Positions 51,241-64,000 of a stretch of DNA of 64,000 bases are shown here, one piece after another. Position 1 is the stretch's first letter. Every line of letters begins with the position of its first letter. The DNA lies in assembly GCF_036370855.1 (NCBI RefSeq), contig NC_088132.1, forward strand, positions 62,720,841-62,784,840. Direction: 5' to 3'. A program made the translations under genes and the position numbers. Below the pieces are notes generated by a model. That model had not been told where the DNA came from. It did no database searches and saw only the letters and a list, made by a program, of their open reading frames with translations. The DNA comes from Dromaius novaehollandiae (Eukaryota; Chordata; Aves; Casuariiformes; Dromaiidae).

Positions 51241-53821
51241 CTCCTATCAATTTCCTGAATTTATTGAAGCCGCCTTGAAATTTCTTGATGCACACTGTTT
51301 TTACTCTCCTTATTTCCCTCCTTCCTTAATGATTATTACATCCAGCACTTCATGGTCAAGTGTGCCTGGTTGTAACAGTGAGCTCCATCATCACAAAACA
51401 AATCAACAGAATTAAAAACAAAATTTAGACACTTTTATGAATAAGTTTCACCCATCAGTTTCTTATTTCTGTGAAGAAACCTTGCTTTGATCATTCAAAG
51501 TTCTTTCATTCCGCTGATGTTGAGTGTTTTTTTTTTTAAAGACACATCTACAGCCACAGCTAGTACCTAGTGTCACTAGGTGATATATATGACATTGAAT
51601 TACAGAATTTTCAGAAGTAGTATTTTAATATAGAATTTTAGTGGTAGTATTTTGCATGTGTATTTTCCAGAAGAGGAAGAGGGAATTAACTGTCAATAAA
51701 CAAACACATTTATGGAAAATGTGGTATTACCTTCAAGCATCTCAAGTTGCAGTTTGTAAAGCAAAATTATAAAACATGTGAGAGCCTTTAGAAGATTTAT
51801 AGAAGAGCTGTTCTCACTGATTTCAGTCAGGGTGGTAACTGCAGAGGTCTTATAGAAGAGCCAGCCCCATTGTTAAAAGCAAAATCAGTGCAACTACCTC
51901 TGAAGTGTTACACTTAATATTTCTAAAGTTCATTTGATGAAAAAAATGGGGATTTAAAGGGTATCATGACATGTTCTTAGATCTAACTATCTCAGATCAT
52001 TACTAACTTTAAAAGCCTTTTACACTGTCCTTCTATAGAGTTCAATAACCATGTCCTACTCCCCCTACTCTCTTACTGGTGCTACAACCACTGTACAATA
52101 AAGTTCTAAATAAAGAGCTTGGTCAAAGTTTCAGTAGAGGGCTTTCATTGTGAAACACATGTTGGCATAAATATCTAAAAAAATACTTCCACTATTTCTG
52201 ATAAAACAAGTCATTTTTACTGGTTCATAAGGACTGACTCTATAATGATTTCATAATCATAGATAAGAAACATGACCATAGGTTTTATTGTTTCTTGCAA
52301 CATAAGCTAAAAGACATAGCTGTACCATGGACAAAAGTTATACAGTAGTGTTTCTGCAGTCTCTCTTGTTCAGGATATTATTTCATTGCTTGGGACCTCT
52401 TTGCTGTCAGAAAGCTGTCTTCTCCTCTCCCAGTTGAATCTGAAATTGTGTTAGTTTACATTTACTGCTATATTTTAATTTAAGGTACCTATGCTCCAAC
52501 TTGGAAGCAAGCATAGACAGACTATCTCCACCAGTGTTTCCAGATGTTTGTGTTTGCTTTTTTTGACTTTCTTTCCATCCAGCACACCAGGTGATGACCT
52601 CCTGAGTAATGAAACAGTTTTCAGCTTGCAGACCTACTCCATGAATGTATGAAACCCTCTCAACTTTTACACAAAGTTGCACAGAATACAGCTTGCTTTC
52701 TTTAGTAACCTTTTGTGCACCTCTTAGAAACCCACCATGAACGCCAACAGTGAGAAGATGAAGATCACAAGCTGAAAACGAGAAGCAGAAAGCCTGAAAT
52801 TGTTAGTGTCATTTTAACCCAGAGGAAATCCACACAGCTGCTGAAAGGGTGTCCACATCCTCTTCCCAGATGCTTGTTCGAGCAGACCTGCTTTAATCAA
52901 ATGTCCATGGTTCATGAAGCTGCACAGCAAGACAGATCTAGAACCTGCTCTGATGACAAACTAAATCCAAAAGAAATAACTTGTGTCTGAGGAGAAGGTG
53001 TGACCTGCCTTTCAGGAAGGGCCCTGACTTTAAATGACTGACAGCCTCAGACTTTCTGCTCTCATTCTTCAACTTTGAAGAATATCATGTTCAGAAAGTC
53101 TCCACAGCCTGGGGATGCTCTAATTGATATGATCATACACATACAGAGTACAGCAAGCAGATGAACAAGCCTGTGCAGGGAAAAGGAACACATTGCTGTT
53201 AACTATATTGTAACATGTGCACTTAGAAACCTCCAGAGAAGAAGAGAAGCTGCATGCAATAAATTATACGTGGCTGTGCAGCATAAGCGTGGCCTCTGCA
53301 GAGAATGACATGAGGACATGCTCCAAGAATACCTAGCCTCCTCAAACACTGGCAGAAACCTAGAAAACTATTTCTCCTTAGAAGTTCAGTGAACATACAC
53401 AGAGAAATCCAACTAAATGTATAATCAGCAGTGTCTTGAATGAAGAACAGTCAAGATGTTTACTGCTGCCTACCTACTACAGGCTGACAGTATGCTCTAA
53501 AATCTTTCGATGATGGGATTTAGCATTTTCCCACATTAAAGCAACAGTCTAATCAGAAACTGAGTGTTGCACACAGCTGGCCCACCCTTGGTACCTTTCG
53601 CAGCTGCACTGCTTCTCTCGCTTGGAAATCTTTCTTCCGCGTAACTCGGGCAGCAGCGGCAGCCAAACTACCCTGCAGGCGCCAGCAAGTGTCACCGGCC
53701 GGGCAGGGCGCGCCTCGGCGGCCCCCGGGCCGCCCCCCGCCCTGCCCCTGGCGCTCCGCCGCGCCGCGGCCTCGGCCCAGCAGGGAGGACGGACACACAC
53801 GCGGACACACACACGCGTGGG

Positions 53822-53823
<2 letters not shown>

Positions 53824-53890
<67 letters not shown>
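53824..53890 (+). repeat. (CA)33 microsatellite inside CpG island
   Basis: 67 bp of perfect CA repeat, preceded by CACACGCGGACACACACACGCG. It begins 84 bp inside NDUFAF2 intron 1, downstream of the exon 1 donor, so the transcript carries a (UG)n tract. It is likely highly polymorphic and Z-DNA-prone. TG tracts near donors can bind CELF/TDP-43-type proteins, but no function is shown here. Confidence 0.97.
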
Positions 53891-53892
<2 letters not shown>

Positions 53893-53973
53893 CTTTCACT
53901 TCGCCCCGCAGCGCCACCGGCCCCCCGCCGCCGCCCGCCTCGGGCGCTCACGCCGCCGCTCCCCACCGCGTAC

Positions 53974-54100
53974 CTGCGCGGGTCTGGTGCTTGGGCACCC
54001 GGTAGTACTTGTTGCCGAACTGGTCGGTGCCCACGAGCTCCTTCGCGGGCCCCAGGAGCCGCAGGCGCAGGGCGCGCAGCGCCTGCCACGACCGGCTCAT
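53974..54100 (-). CDS. NDUFAF2: NDUFAF2 coding exon 1 (complex I assembly factor)
   Basis: Minus-strand first coding exon: start codon at 54100-54098, donor GTACGC beginning at 53973. It encodes 42 residues plus one base: MSRSWQALRALRLRLLGPAK, then ELVGTDQFGNKYYRVPKHQT, then RA. The V-G-T-D-Q-F-G-N-K-Y-Y block is the signature of the NDUFA12/NDUFAF2 family, and the exon gives 43 residues with the split Gly, the same length as in human. The basic, hydrophobic N-terminus fits mitochondrial import. With exons 2 and 3 this makes 86 of about 169 expected residues. The protein acts in the matrix in late complex I assembly; human loss causes complex I deficiency and leukoencephalopathy. The start has G at -3. 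It is divergently paired with ERCC8. Confidence 0.97.
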
Positions 54101-54331
54101 CGCGCGCCCCGACGGCCCTGCGGGGGAGCGCTCGCGTCACGCGCCCGCCCCCGACCAGCTGACTCCGTCCCCCAAAGCCTCACCCGAGCCCGGCCGCTAC
54201 CCGCCGGTGATGGGTGCGTTAACAACGCTGCTTGTGATTGGCGGAGGGCGGCCGCACCGCAGCCAATCCGGGCCTCCCCGCTCCCAAGATGGCGGAGTCG
54301 AGGTCGGGGCCGGCGGCGGTTGGGCGCGGCG
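54101..54331. promoter_or_regulatory. Shared bidirectional promoter, NDUFAF2 and ERCC8
   Basis: Only 231 bp separate the two start codons, so both 5' UTRs and the core promoter must fit here unless upstream non-coding exons exist. It has no TATA box. Visible motifs are a GC box (CCCGCCCCC, 54144-54152), an inverted CCAAT box (ATTGG, 54237-54241), a CCAAT box (54263-54267) and a YY1/TISU-type CAAGATGGCGG (54285-54295). Paired CCAAT boxes (NF-Y) with GC boxes are common in divergent CpG promoters. Transcription start sites cannot be read from sequence. Confidence 0.85.
54285..54296 (+). promoter_or_regulatory. YY1/TISU-like element
   Basis: CAAGATGGCGGA matches the TISU consensus (SAASATGGCGGC) at 11 of 12 positions and the YY1 core AAnATGGCGG. 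Such elements sit just downstream of transcription starts. Its ATG (54289) is out of frame with ERCC8, so if transcribed it would open an upstream frame. It may act only as a YY1 site. Confidence 0.6.
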
Positions 54332-54408
54332 ATGCTGGGCTTCATTGCGGCCCGCCAGGCTGGTCTGGACGATCCCGCGCGGCTGCGCCGGGCCGAGGCG
54401 ACGCGGAG
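54289..54408 (+). other. Candidate upstream ORF overlapping ERCC8 start (exon 1 part)
   Basis: An ATG at 54289, 43 bp upstream of the ERCC8 start, opens a different frame starting MAESRSGPAAVGRGDAG. It crosses exon 1 for exactly 40 codons and, after splicing, continues for seven codons in exon 2 before a TAA at 56395-56397. The frame exists in the sequence. Whether it is transcribed and translated depends on where the start site lies. Confidence 0.35.
54332..54408 (+). CDS. ERCC8: ERCC8 (CSA) coding exon 1
   Basis: Start codon at 54332, donor GTAGCG at 54409. It encodes MLGFIAARQAGLDDPARLRR, then AEAT and a split Arg, close to the human CSA N-terminus. ERCC8 is a nuclear WD40 protein and the substrate receptor of the CUL4-DDB1-RBX1 ubiquitin ligase. 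It acts with CSB (ERCC6) and UVSSA at RNA polymerase II stalled on DNA damage in transcription-coupled nucleotide excision repair. In the known structure the N-terminal helical segment, encoded here, docks the receptor onto DDB1. Human loss causes Cockayne syndrome A. Exons 1-5 here encode 160 of about 396 residues. The gene shares its promoter with NDUFAF2. Confidence 0.97.
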
Positions 54409-56469
<2,061 letters not shown>

Positions 56470-56626
56470 GTAAGTATATACCTTAGTTTGGTAAGCATAT
56501 GATATGAGTACCTCACTGTGTTTTGGTATTATGGAATTATTTTCTTGTTGAATATGAACCTTCAATTAGTTTGAGGAGATTGAGATCATAATTATTGTAA
56601 CTTGTGTGCTTTATTTACACTTTCAG

Positions 56627-56728
56627 CATGTTATCAGGTGGGTCAGATGGTGTTATTGTACTTTATGACCTTGAAAACTTCAGCAAAAAGCCATGCTACA
56701 CATGTAAAGCAGTTTGCTCCGTAGGAAG
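56627..56728 (+). CDS. ERCC8: ERCC8 exon 3
   Basis: 102-bp exon with acceptor TTTCAG (AG at 56625-56626) and donor GTATGT at 56729, separated from exon 2 by only 157 bp. It completes Tyr58 and encodes [20 protein letters not shown], then [13 protein letters not shown] and a split Arg92. S-G-G-S-D-G-x-I-x-L-Y-D is a canonical WD40 blade core, with Y-D in place of W-D. The segment that differs from human (FSKKPCY against SSRQSYY) is a surface loop. Confidence 0.97.
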
Positions 56729-57127
56729 GTATGTACTTGAAACAAAAATTCCAGAAAATGCTCATAGTGATATTTATTGTGTGACTTGCATTAAATTCAC
56801 AAATAAATGCGCATTGTTTTTTCCAAGAAAAAGACTGCTGTAAATCATACCAGAAATCTTCGAGAAAAGCTGGCATTATGCATTATATATTTTGGCATAT
56901 AGAGAAAAGCAAGAAACATTGTGAGGGTTCATGTGATTTATTAAGCAGTGGGAGTAAATTCTTTTTTTTTTCTTTTATTTTTGTCTAATCTAACAGTTAT
57001 ACTTTATGTACTGTGACAATTTGCTGTTGTTGTTTGAACATATCTTTTCAGCCTGTCAGTTCAAAAAGTTAAAAGGTAGGTATTAGTTGTGCTCAGTAGG
57101 AAGTAAGGTAGAGAGGTCTGTCTTACT

Positions 57128-57420
57128 GAATCGCAGAATAGTTGAGGTTGGAAGGGGCCTCTGGAGACCATCTGGTCCAACCCCCCTGCACAAGCAGGGT
57201 TGGTGAGGGCCGTGTCCAGTCAGGTTTTGAATATCTCCAAGGATGGAGACTCCACAACCTCTCTTATGTTATGATGTTCAACCACCCTCACAGTAAAGAA
57301 GTGTTTTTTTATGTTAAGATGGAATTTCCTGTATTTCAGTTTGTGGCCCTTGCCTCTCCTCTGTCACTTGATATCACTCAGAGGAGTCTAGCCCCATCCT
57401 CTTTACACCCTTTGCTGTGT
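57128..57420 (-). mobile_element. CR1 LINE 3' fragment
   Basis: A 5'-truncated CR1 copy on the minus strand, antisense to ERCC8. The 3' terminus 'gaatcgcagaatagttgagg' lies at 57128. It follows the same block order as the 48.2 kb copy: 'ggttggaag', 'caacccccctgca', 'ctccacaacctctct', 'accctcacagtaaagaa', 'gatggaatttcctgtatttc', 'ccccatcctctttacaccct'. It is shorter than the 48.2 kb copy, diverged, and without a usable reading frame. The CTTTACACCCTTTG motif at its inner end is repeated just downstream (57425-57438). Confidence 0.92.
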
Positions 57421-57438
57421 AGATCTTTACACCCTTTG

Positions 57439-57464
57439 TTTTGTTGGTGTCGACACCAACAAAA
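57439..57464. repeat. 26-bp perfect palindrome
   Basis: Two 13-bp arms meet without a spacer: TTTTGTTGGTGTC (57439-57451) and GACACCAACAAAA (57452-57464), with a GTCGAC centre. It lies immediately after the end of the CR1 fragment and the duplicated CTTTACACCCTTTG, which suggests a rearrangement or repair event at that boundary. Confidence 0.95.
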
Positions 57465-57656
57465 AGCCAGGATTAGGACTCCGATCTCTTTTTTTTTCAA
57501 CACTAGAAAAGAAAATCATCCTTCTCCATGTAACAGTTTCTCATCTTTCAGTTTTCCTATTATTTCATGTTGAAATTATCTGACTTTATGCCAGTAAAGA
57601 TGATAAAATCAGTCTGTGACTGTTATATAAATATTCTTGGTTATATTTCCAATAAG

Positions 57657-57710
57657 CATACAATTATTATGTGTGTTTTGGAATAATGTGTGTTTTGGAA
57701 TAATTGTATG
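57657..57710. repeat. 17-bp tandem duplication between 12-bp inverted arms
   Basis: Arms CATACAATTATT (57657-57668) and AATAATTGTATG (57699-57710) are exact reverse complements. Between them lie two exact copies of GTGTGTTTTGGAATAAT (57671-57687 and 57688-57704), the second overlapping the right arm. Confidence 0.93.
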
Positions 57711-60700
57711 TCGAAGCAAAGGAAAATGACCTATGCATAACTCTGTTCACCTGATTGGAAAAAATCTGACATAGATTCCGTTGCTGATTTTGTTCCCTCT
57801 CTCCCTGCCTTCAGCTTCACAAGTATTTTAGGGACATTAGACATTATCGATGCATAAGTAATTAAAGCAGAACTTCTTAAGACGTGTTTGAGTAAGGACA
57901 GATGTGTTACAGACAAAAATGGAACATTTTTTTGAAGACCAGTGCTACCATACTGTTCATATAGTCTGTATAGACTCAAAGCCTCTATAGATGTCAGACT
58001 TTACTGCAGGCAGTAAAAATTTGTCCATTACAGGCATTCAGTCTTCTAGCAAAAGTTGTTTATCCTTGTGTTTAGATAGTATGGCTATCTAGTAGGTTAG
58101 GACTTTATCTGAGGCTCGTAATAAGATACATCCTGCATTTTAAAAGGTTAGTAGCTACATTTTCCCCTTATTTTTTCCCAGTCTTCAAATTATTTGAGGT
58201 CTAAGAGCTTCATGACTAAGATCGACAAGAGCAGAAAAGATTTGTAACAGTAAGAGGCCTAAATTGTGTCCTGCAAGAAAGAAAAAGGATAATAGAGCAT
58301 GCATCAATGTTCCTACCCTACAAATGGGTAAGAACAGAATCTACTGCAAGTAAGCTGCATTTGGTAAGTGTTGATGGCTGGAACTGCTTCAACAAAATAA
58401 ATTAAAATTGTAATTAAGAATGAGTAATGACTATACATCACTGAATCTCAGAACCAGAAACAAATTTCTGAAACATAAACAACAAACTGAAGAAATATAT
58501 GCTGACAACACACAGCATAAAAACTTGCAAATCTGTACTAAAATGATGTCATAATTTACTTCTCAGTTATGGCAGTGGAAATATTCCATACTTGAAAATT
58601 CTGCTTGTGAGCACCTCAACATGGTGTTGATAGATAGTTGGTGGTTTCTTAAGTAGGTGTTAATTCAAGTAGATACATCTTTTATTTCTTATGATTTGAA
58701 TATGGGCTTAAATTGTAGTTGTAGAATCTAATTTTGTGTGGCACAATGTTCCATATGATAGAAAATACCTCTCATTGCTCAGAGTAGGTGGTTCTTAAGC
58801 TACTTAGTTGGTTTTTCCCTCAAATTATTTTTTCCAAGTATTCGTTTAGTTTCTTAGTACGTTTCATATATTTACTCTAGCTAATTCATCTTTAGCTATT
58901 GGGATATTATTCATGCAGACATCATGACATCATAAATCAATGTTTAATTACCAGGAAGAAATACTTCCTATGCGACTGTTGGGCTCCTATCTTTGTATCA
59001 CTTGATAATGGTATATTACACAGGTTTGCCTGTGTCCCAGGTTTGCAGGATACAAGGTAAATCTCATCTGGAAGCTGCATAAGTAAAAGAGGAAGTTGCC
59101 TTTTTAGAGGCCTTTTGAGGCTATTTCTGAATAAATCTGAACAGAGCCTGTTGAGGTTCCAGTAGTTCAGAGCATTAGAGGAGCTAGTTCCTGATGGTAG
59201 ACTGTAATATACCCAGTGCTTCTCATCTAGAATAAAGTAATTCCTGTAGAAATACAGCTGTCTATTGGAGAACGTGGCTTTTTTTTTTCTTCTTCTTCTA
59301 TGGAAGGCTTTTGCTGCAATCTACAGCAAATACAATCTTTGACTTTTCGCCAATGCTACCTTAATAACTTGTCTAGCAATTATTTCATGCGGCTCTCATG
59401 AAGGGTACCAACACCTCTGTCTTGAAGAAAAGCTTACAATGTACAAACATTTGGGAGGTTAAATGGCTTGATACATTTTCTTGTAGATGTCAAGTGTCAT
59501 TTGAGATTTCTTAGAATAGCTGAAATTTTTACATGGGATTAACATGTAACGTTACCTATGGGACACATACCTGACAAGACTGACAGCTGAAGGATACGAT
59601 AGGATAATTCAAAAGGTACTAGATGCCTATTTGTCAACAACTAAATTAAGTCCCAGAAGTCTATATCTCCAAAAGCTAGATTTAGTCATCATTCGTTAAC
59701 AAAAAAATAAATCTCAGTTATTGAGCTTATGACTCTATTTTAAAGCAATCTTCAATGCTAGTTAAGGCTGGTATAGTAAAAATAAAAACTTCCTAAAAGA
59801 ACACAGAAAATTTCAGGAGTCTACATGCTGAACTTCAGCCAGATTTTTAGGATCTATGCTGTCGCATAGCAAAAACTGACATTTGAGAAAGCCAGCTTCT
59901 AGATAATATGTAGCTGATGCTTGTGTGGAAGGTTATCTTCCCTATTTCAAGCCTGTCCGAGATGAATGGCAGCAACCTTGCCATCTATAGAATTAATTCT
60001 TTGTTATCTTTGGTAGAAAAGGCTGGGATGTCCTGAGCAGTGGGGAAGAATACTGAGTATAGAATAAACTGGGAGTAGCATAGAGCCGTGAGGCATGGAG
60101 ACAAGCTGAATGGCACGTGGCCACCGGTAAGCTTGGCCAGACCAAAGGTGATTCCTTCATAGCTACTGAAGTGTTTTTGAATTCATCCCTCAGTCTGCTG
60201 GTTGTGGGAGAACTTAATAGCTTTGGTGCAGTGCTGAACACAGTTCACAGTTGTGCACTTGCATTTATTGTACTAGGATAATTAGTTCCATGAATTTAGA
60301 TCTTCCCACTCAGTGTGTATAAATGGTTCTGCAGGAATCAGTTTAGATCAAGCCAGGCTTGGTTTCCAGGTACTTCAGGTACTGAAGATTTTTAGCTTGG
60401 CCTGCTGTAGCACAAAATCAGGTGAGTTTTAGCACTGTGGCAAGGTAACAGGCTGTTCTAGGGCATGCTTTAGAAATAACCAATGCAGGAGTTACTAAAC
60501 TAAGCTCAACAGCTGCTCAATAGTTCTTGCTTAGTCAATGTGGCTTCAGACTGACTCTATTTAAAGACATTCAGATATTTTCTGTGCTTTCTAGCAACCC
60601 AAGTAAATAGGAAGGTTTATTAGCTTAGGTGTGGTGCCAGATACGTGTGTATGTATTTCTATGTACACATATATACACCACATACATGTTTATATGTATA

Positions 60701-61647
60701 TGTGTATATACACATAAACTACACGTGCACACACACAACTGCATACGGAATCTCTATCATTTACATAATGATACCTGCAATAATAATCACTTTGGAGGCC
60801 GGGACACTTACTTGAGAGGCTAATGCGAAGATAAGAGCTGAAGTGAAGAAATCCTGTGGGCCCTTCACTAGCTCCAAATAGAGCCAATTCAGCTATTTTT
60901 GCAAGCTGCTTTTGAATCTGAGAGCGTGGTATCAAAACACTAGAGCTGAATCTACATGGAGCCAGCTCAGGAACTGCCTGTGCTGTTCAGAGCCCGGCTG
61001 ATAGAATCATATCCTTCTTGAGCTGGCAAAATTGGCTCTGGTGTGCATTCTTCCCAGCACTGTTGATGTATTATTAATTAGACTTTATAACTACATACAG
61101 TGGGATCAAAAGTTATTGTTATCAAGATAATTTTTTCTTCTTTCACTTGTGAATGTGAAAACAATTAACTCTTGGTAACTCATTCCAGTGCTTTCTGGTG
61201 ACTTCAGTGTAACTGAATATCAGGTAACTGTTATAGCTGTAGTTATTAGCTAATGTTAAATCATAATCACTAACATGTAATTCTTCAAATTACGTGTATG
61301 ATCATATTTTTCAGTGGATCCAATTATAAGTCAGTGGGTCTCAACAAACTTAAGTGGTTTGTAGTGTTAGGCCTAACTTGATCTTTAAACATCAAAAATT
61401 CAAGTTTTTCAAGAGATTAGTATCTTCTGTGCCTCAGACTGGCTTAACTTGAGATATGCTACAGATACCATATTTCAAAAAGGTAAATGATCTGCACTTT
61501 CTTGAAATGAGGGCTCTTTCAAGTAATTTACATTGGTCAAAAACTGAGGCACCAAAATCAGTCATTTCTCTTGAAAGCTTAGGTGCAGTTTTTTGAAATG
61601 TTTAAACTATGTTTTCAACTTGTGTCACTGAGTTTCCAGACAATTAA

Positions 61648-63377
<1,730 letters not shown>

Positions 63378-63459
63378 CCTGCAGATGTGTTTCATTTCGA
63401 GGGAACAGTTTATAGCCATCATATGTCTCCAGTTGCTACCAAACATTGTTTAATAGCAG
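63378..63459 (+). CDS. ERCC8: ERCC8 exon 5 (last exon in window)
   Basis: 82-bp exon with acceptor TTATCAG (AG at 63376-63377) and donor GTATGT at 63460. It encodes [20 protein letters not shown], then TKHCLIA, and leaves one G for exon 6. It matches human CSA residues 134-160 ([18 protein letters not shown]). It lies between two WD40 blades and starts the next one. The remaining blades and the acidic C-terminus lie beyond the right edge. Confidence 0.97.
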
Positions 63460-64000
63460 GTATGTATGTGTTTTTCAGAGATTTCCTATGTATTTTGGGG
63501 CTGTAGTAAAAAGTAAGTAATAGTCAGAGATTCTTCCCTCCCCTGTCTTGCATCTTACAAAGACTGAAATTATGTAAGGATTAGGTCATTGTTAAGATGA
63601 AATATTTTCAGTTGGACTGATGATGTTTATGATGAGGATCTCACATTTGTTCTTCTGGAATAATGTGTTGTTCAATTCACCTTCCAGATTAAAATTCCTA
63701 GGTATAACCAGTTTACCCTCAGTTACATAAGTCAGCATTTGAAGGTTATTAGATTTGAACATAATAAATTGTATATATGGGTATGTATGTGTGTTATGTA
63801 TTACTTACAAGTATGCTATTTAACTATGTGAGAAATCATATTTTTAATTCTTAAGTTTCATAGGTAGTGTTTTGTTTGCCCTCAGTTTCTATATTTTGTT
63901 TGTAATATCTTAAATTCACCTACACTTAAAAAATGTAAATCTATTAATAAAATATGTTGCATCAACAGCCTATGTAGTACTCTGACTAAATGAACTGCTA
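63460..64000 (+). other. ERCC8: ERCC8 intron 5 (partial)
   Basis: AT-rich sequence after the exon 5 donor to the window end. The next exon should begin with the completion of a split Val or Gly codon, and none is seen here. Confidence 0.8.

Larger units (their letters stand above)
48649..53629 (-). other. NDUFAF2 intron 1, proximal part
   Basis: 5 kb of intronic sequence leading up to the CpG island. The stretch at about 48.65-49.3 kb is less AT-rich, but no exon or element was recognised. An old CR1-like remnant (about 50.6-51.2 kb) and an AAAT repeat are described separately. Nothing else could be supported. Confidence 0.7.

Noticed and set aside
53553..54162. Several 85-190 codon frames across the CpG island, some encoding His-Thr or Val-Cys repeats
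   Set aside because: They result from the CA microsatellite and extreme GC content; the true coding parts here are NDUFAF2 exon 1 and ERCC8 exon 1.
60650..60735. TA/CA/TG-rich stretch with an 18-bp palindrome (60699-60716)
   Set aside because: Palindromes arise trivially in alternating TA/CA/TG microsatellite sequence.

Overview
The window is ordinary vertebrate nuclear DNA: AT-rich, intron-dominated, with spliced genes and no operons. Several 3'-truncated CR1 LINE copies, in the style of bird and reptile genomes, point to a sauropsid and most likely a bird. Two genes were recognised from exon-by-exon similarity to vertebrate proteins. They stand head to head around one CpG island at about 53.6-54.6 kb. 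NDUFAF2 (mitochondrial complex I assembly factor) runs leftward on the minus strand. ERCC8 (CSA, the WD40 substrate receptor of the CUL4-DDB1 ligase used in transcription-coupled repair) runs rightward on the plus strand. The same divergent pair exists in human 5q12. Human chromosome 5 is largely syntenic with the avian Z, so a Z-linked location is likely, but that is inference.

Layout. 1-8289 is NDUFAF2 intron 3; its last coding exon was not found and should lie left of the window. Exon 3 (41 bp) is at 8290-8330, intron 2 at 8331-16465, exon 2 (90 bp) at 16466-16555, a 37.4 kb intron 1 at 16556-53973, and coding exon 1 at 53974-54100. After 231 bp of shared promoter between the two start codons, ERCC8 exons 1-5 follow at 54332-54408, 56374-56469, 56627-56728, 61689-61812 and 63378-63459. 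The rest of ERCC8 lies beyond the right edge. All splice junctions are GT-AG and the reading phases join correctly.

The introns hold three clear CR1 copies (25.6, 48.2 and 57.1 kb), older LINE-like remnants (15.5, 38.2 and 50.6 kb), a G-quadruplex-prone decamer array (27.7 kb), several microsatellites, and small perfect duplications and palindromes. No RNA gene, CRISPR array or intact transposon was seen. I found no new biological system. The most interesting items are the shared promoter with a TISU/YY1-like AUG out of frame with ERCC8, the G4 array, the 26-bp palindrome, and an octamer-motif cluster that could be a conserved enhancer.
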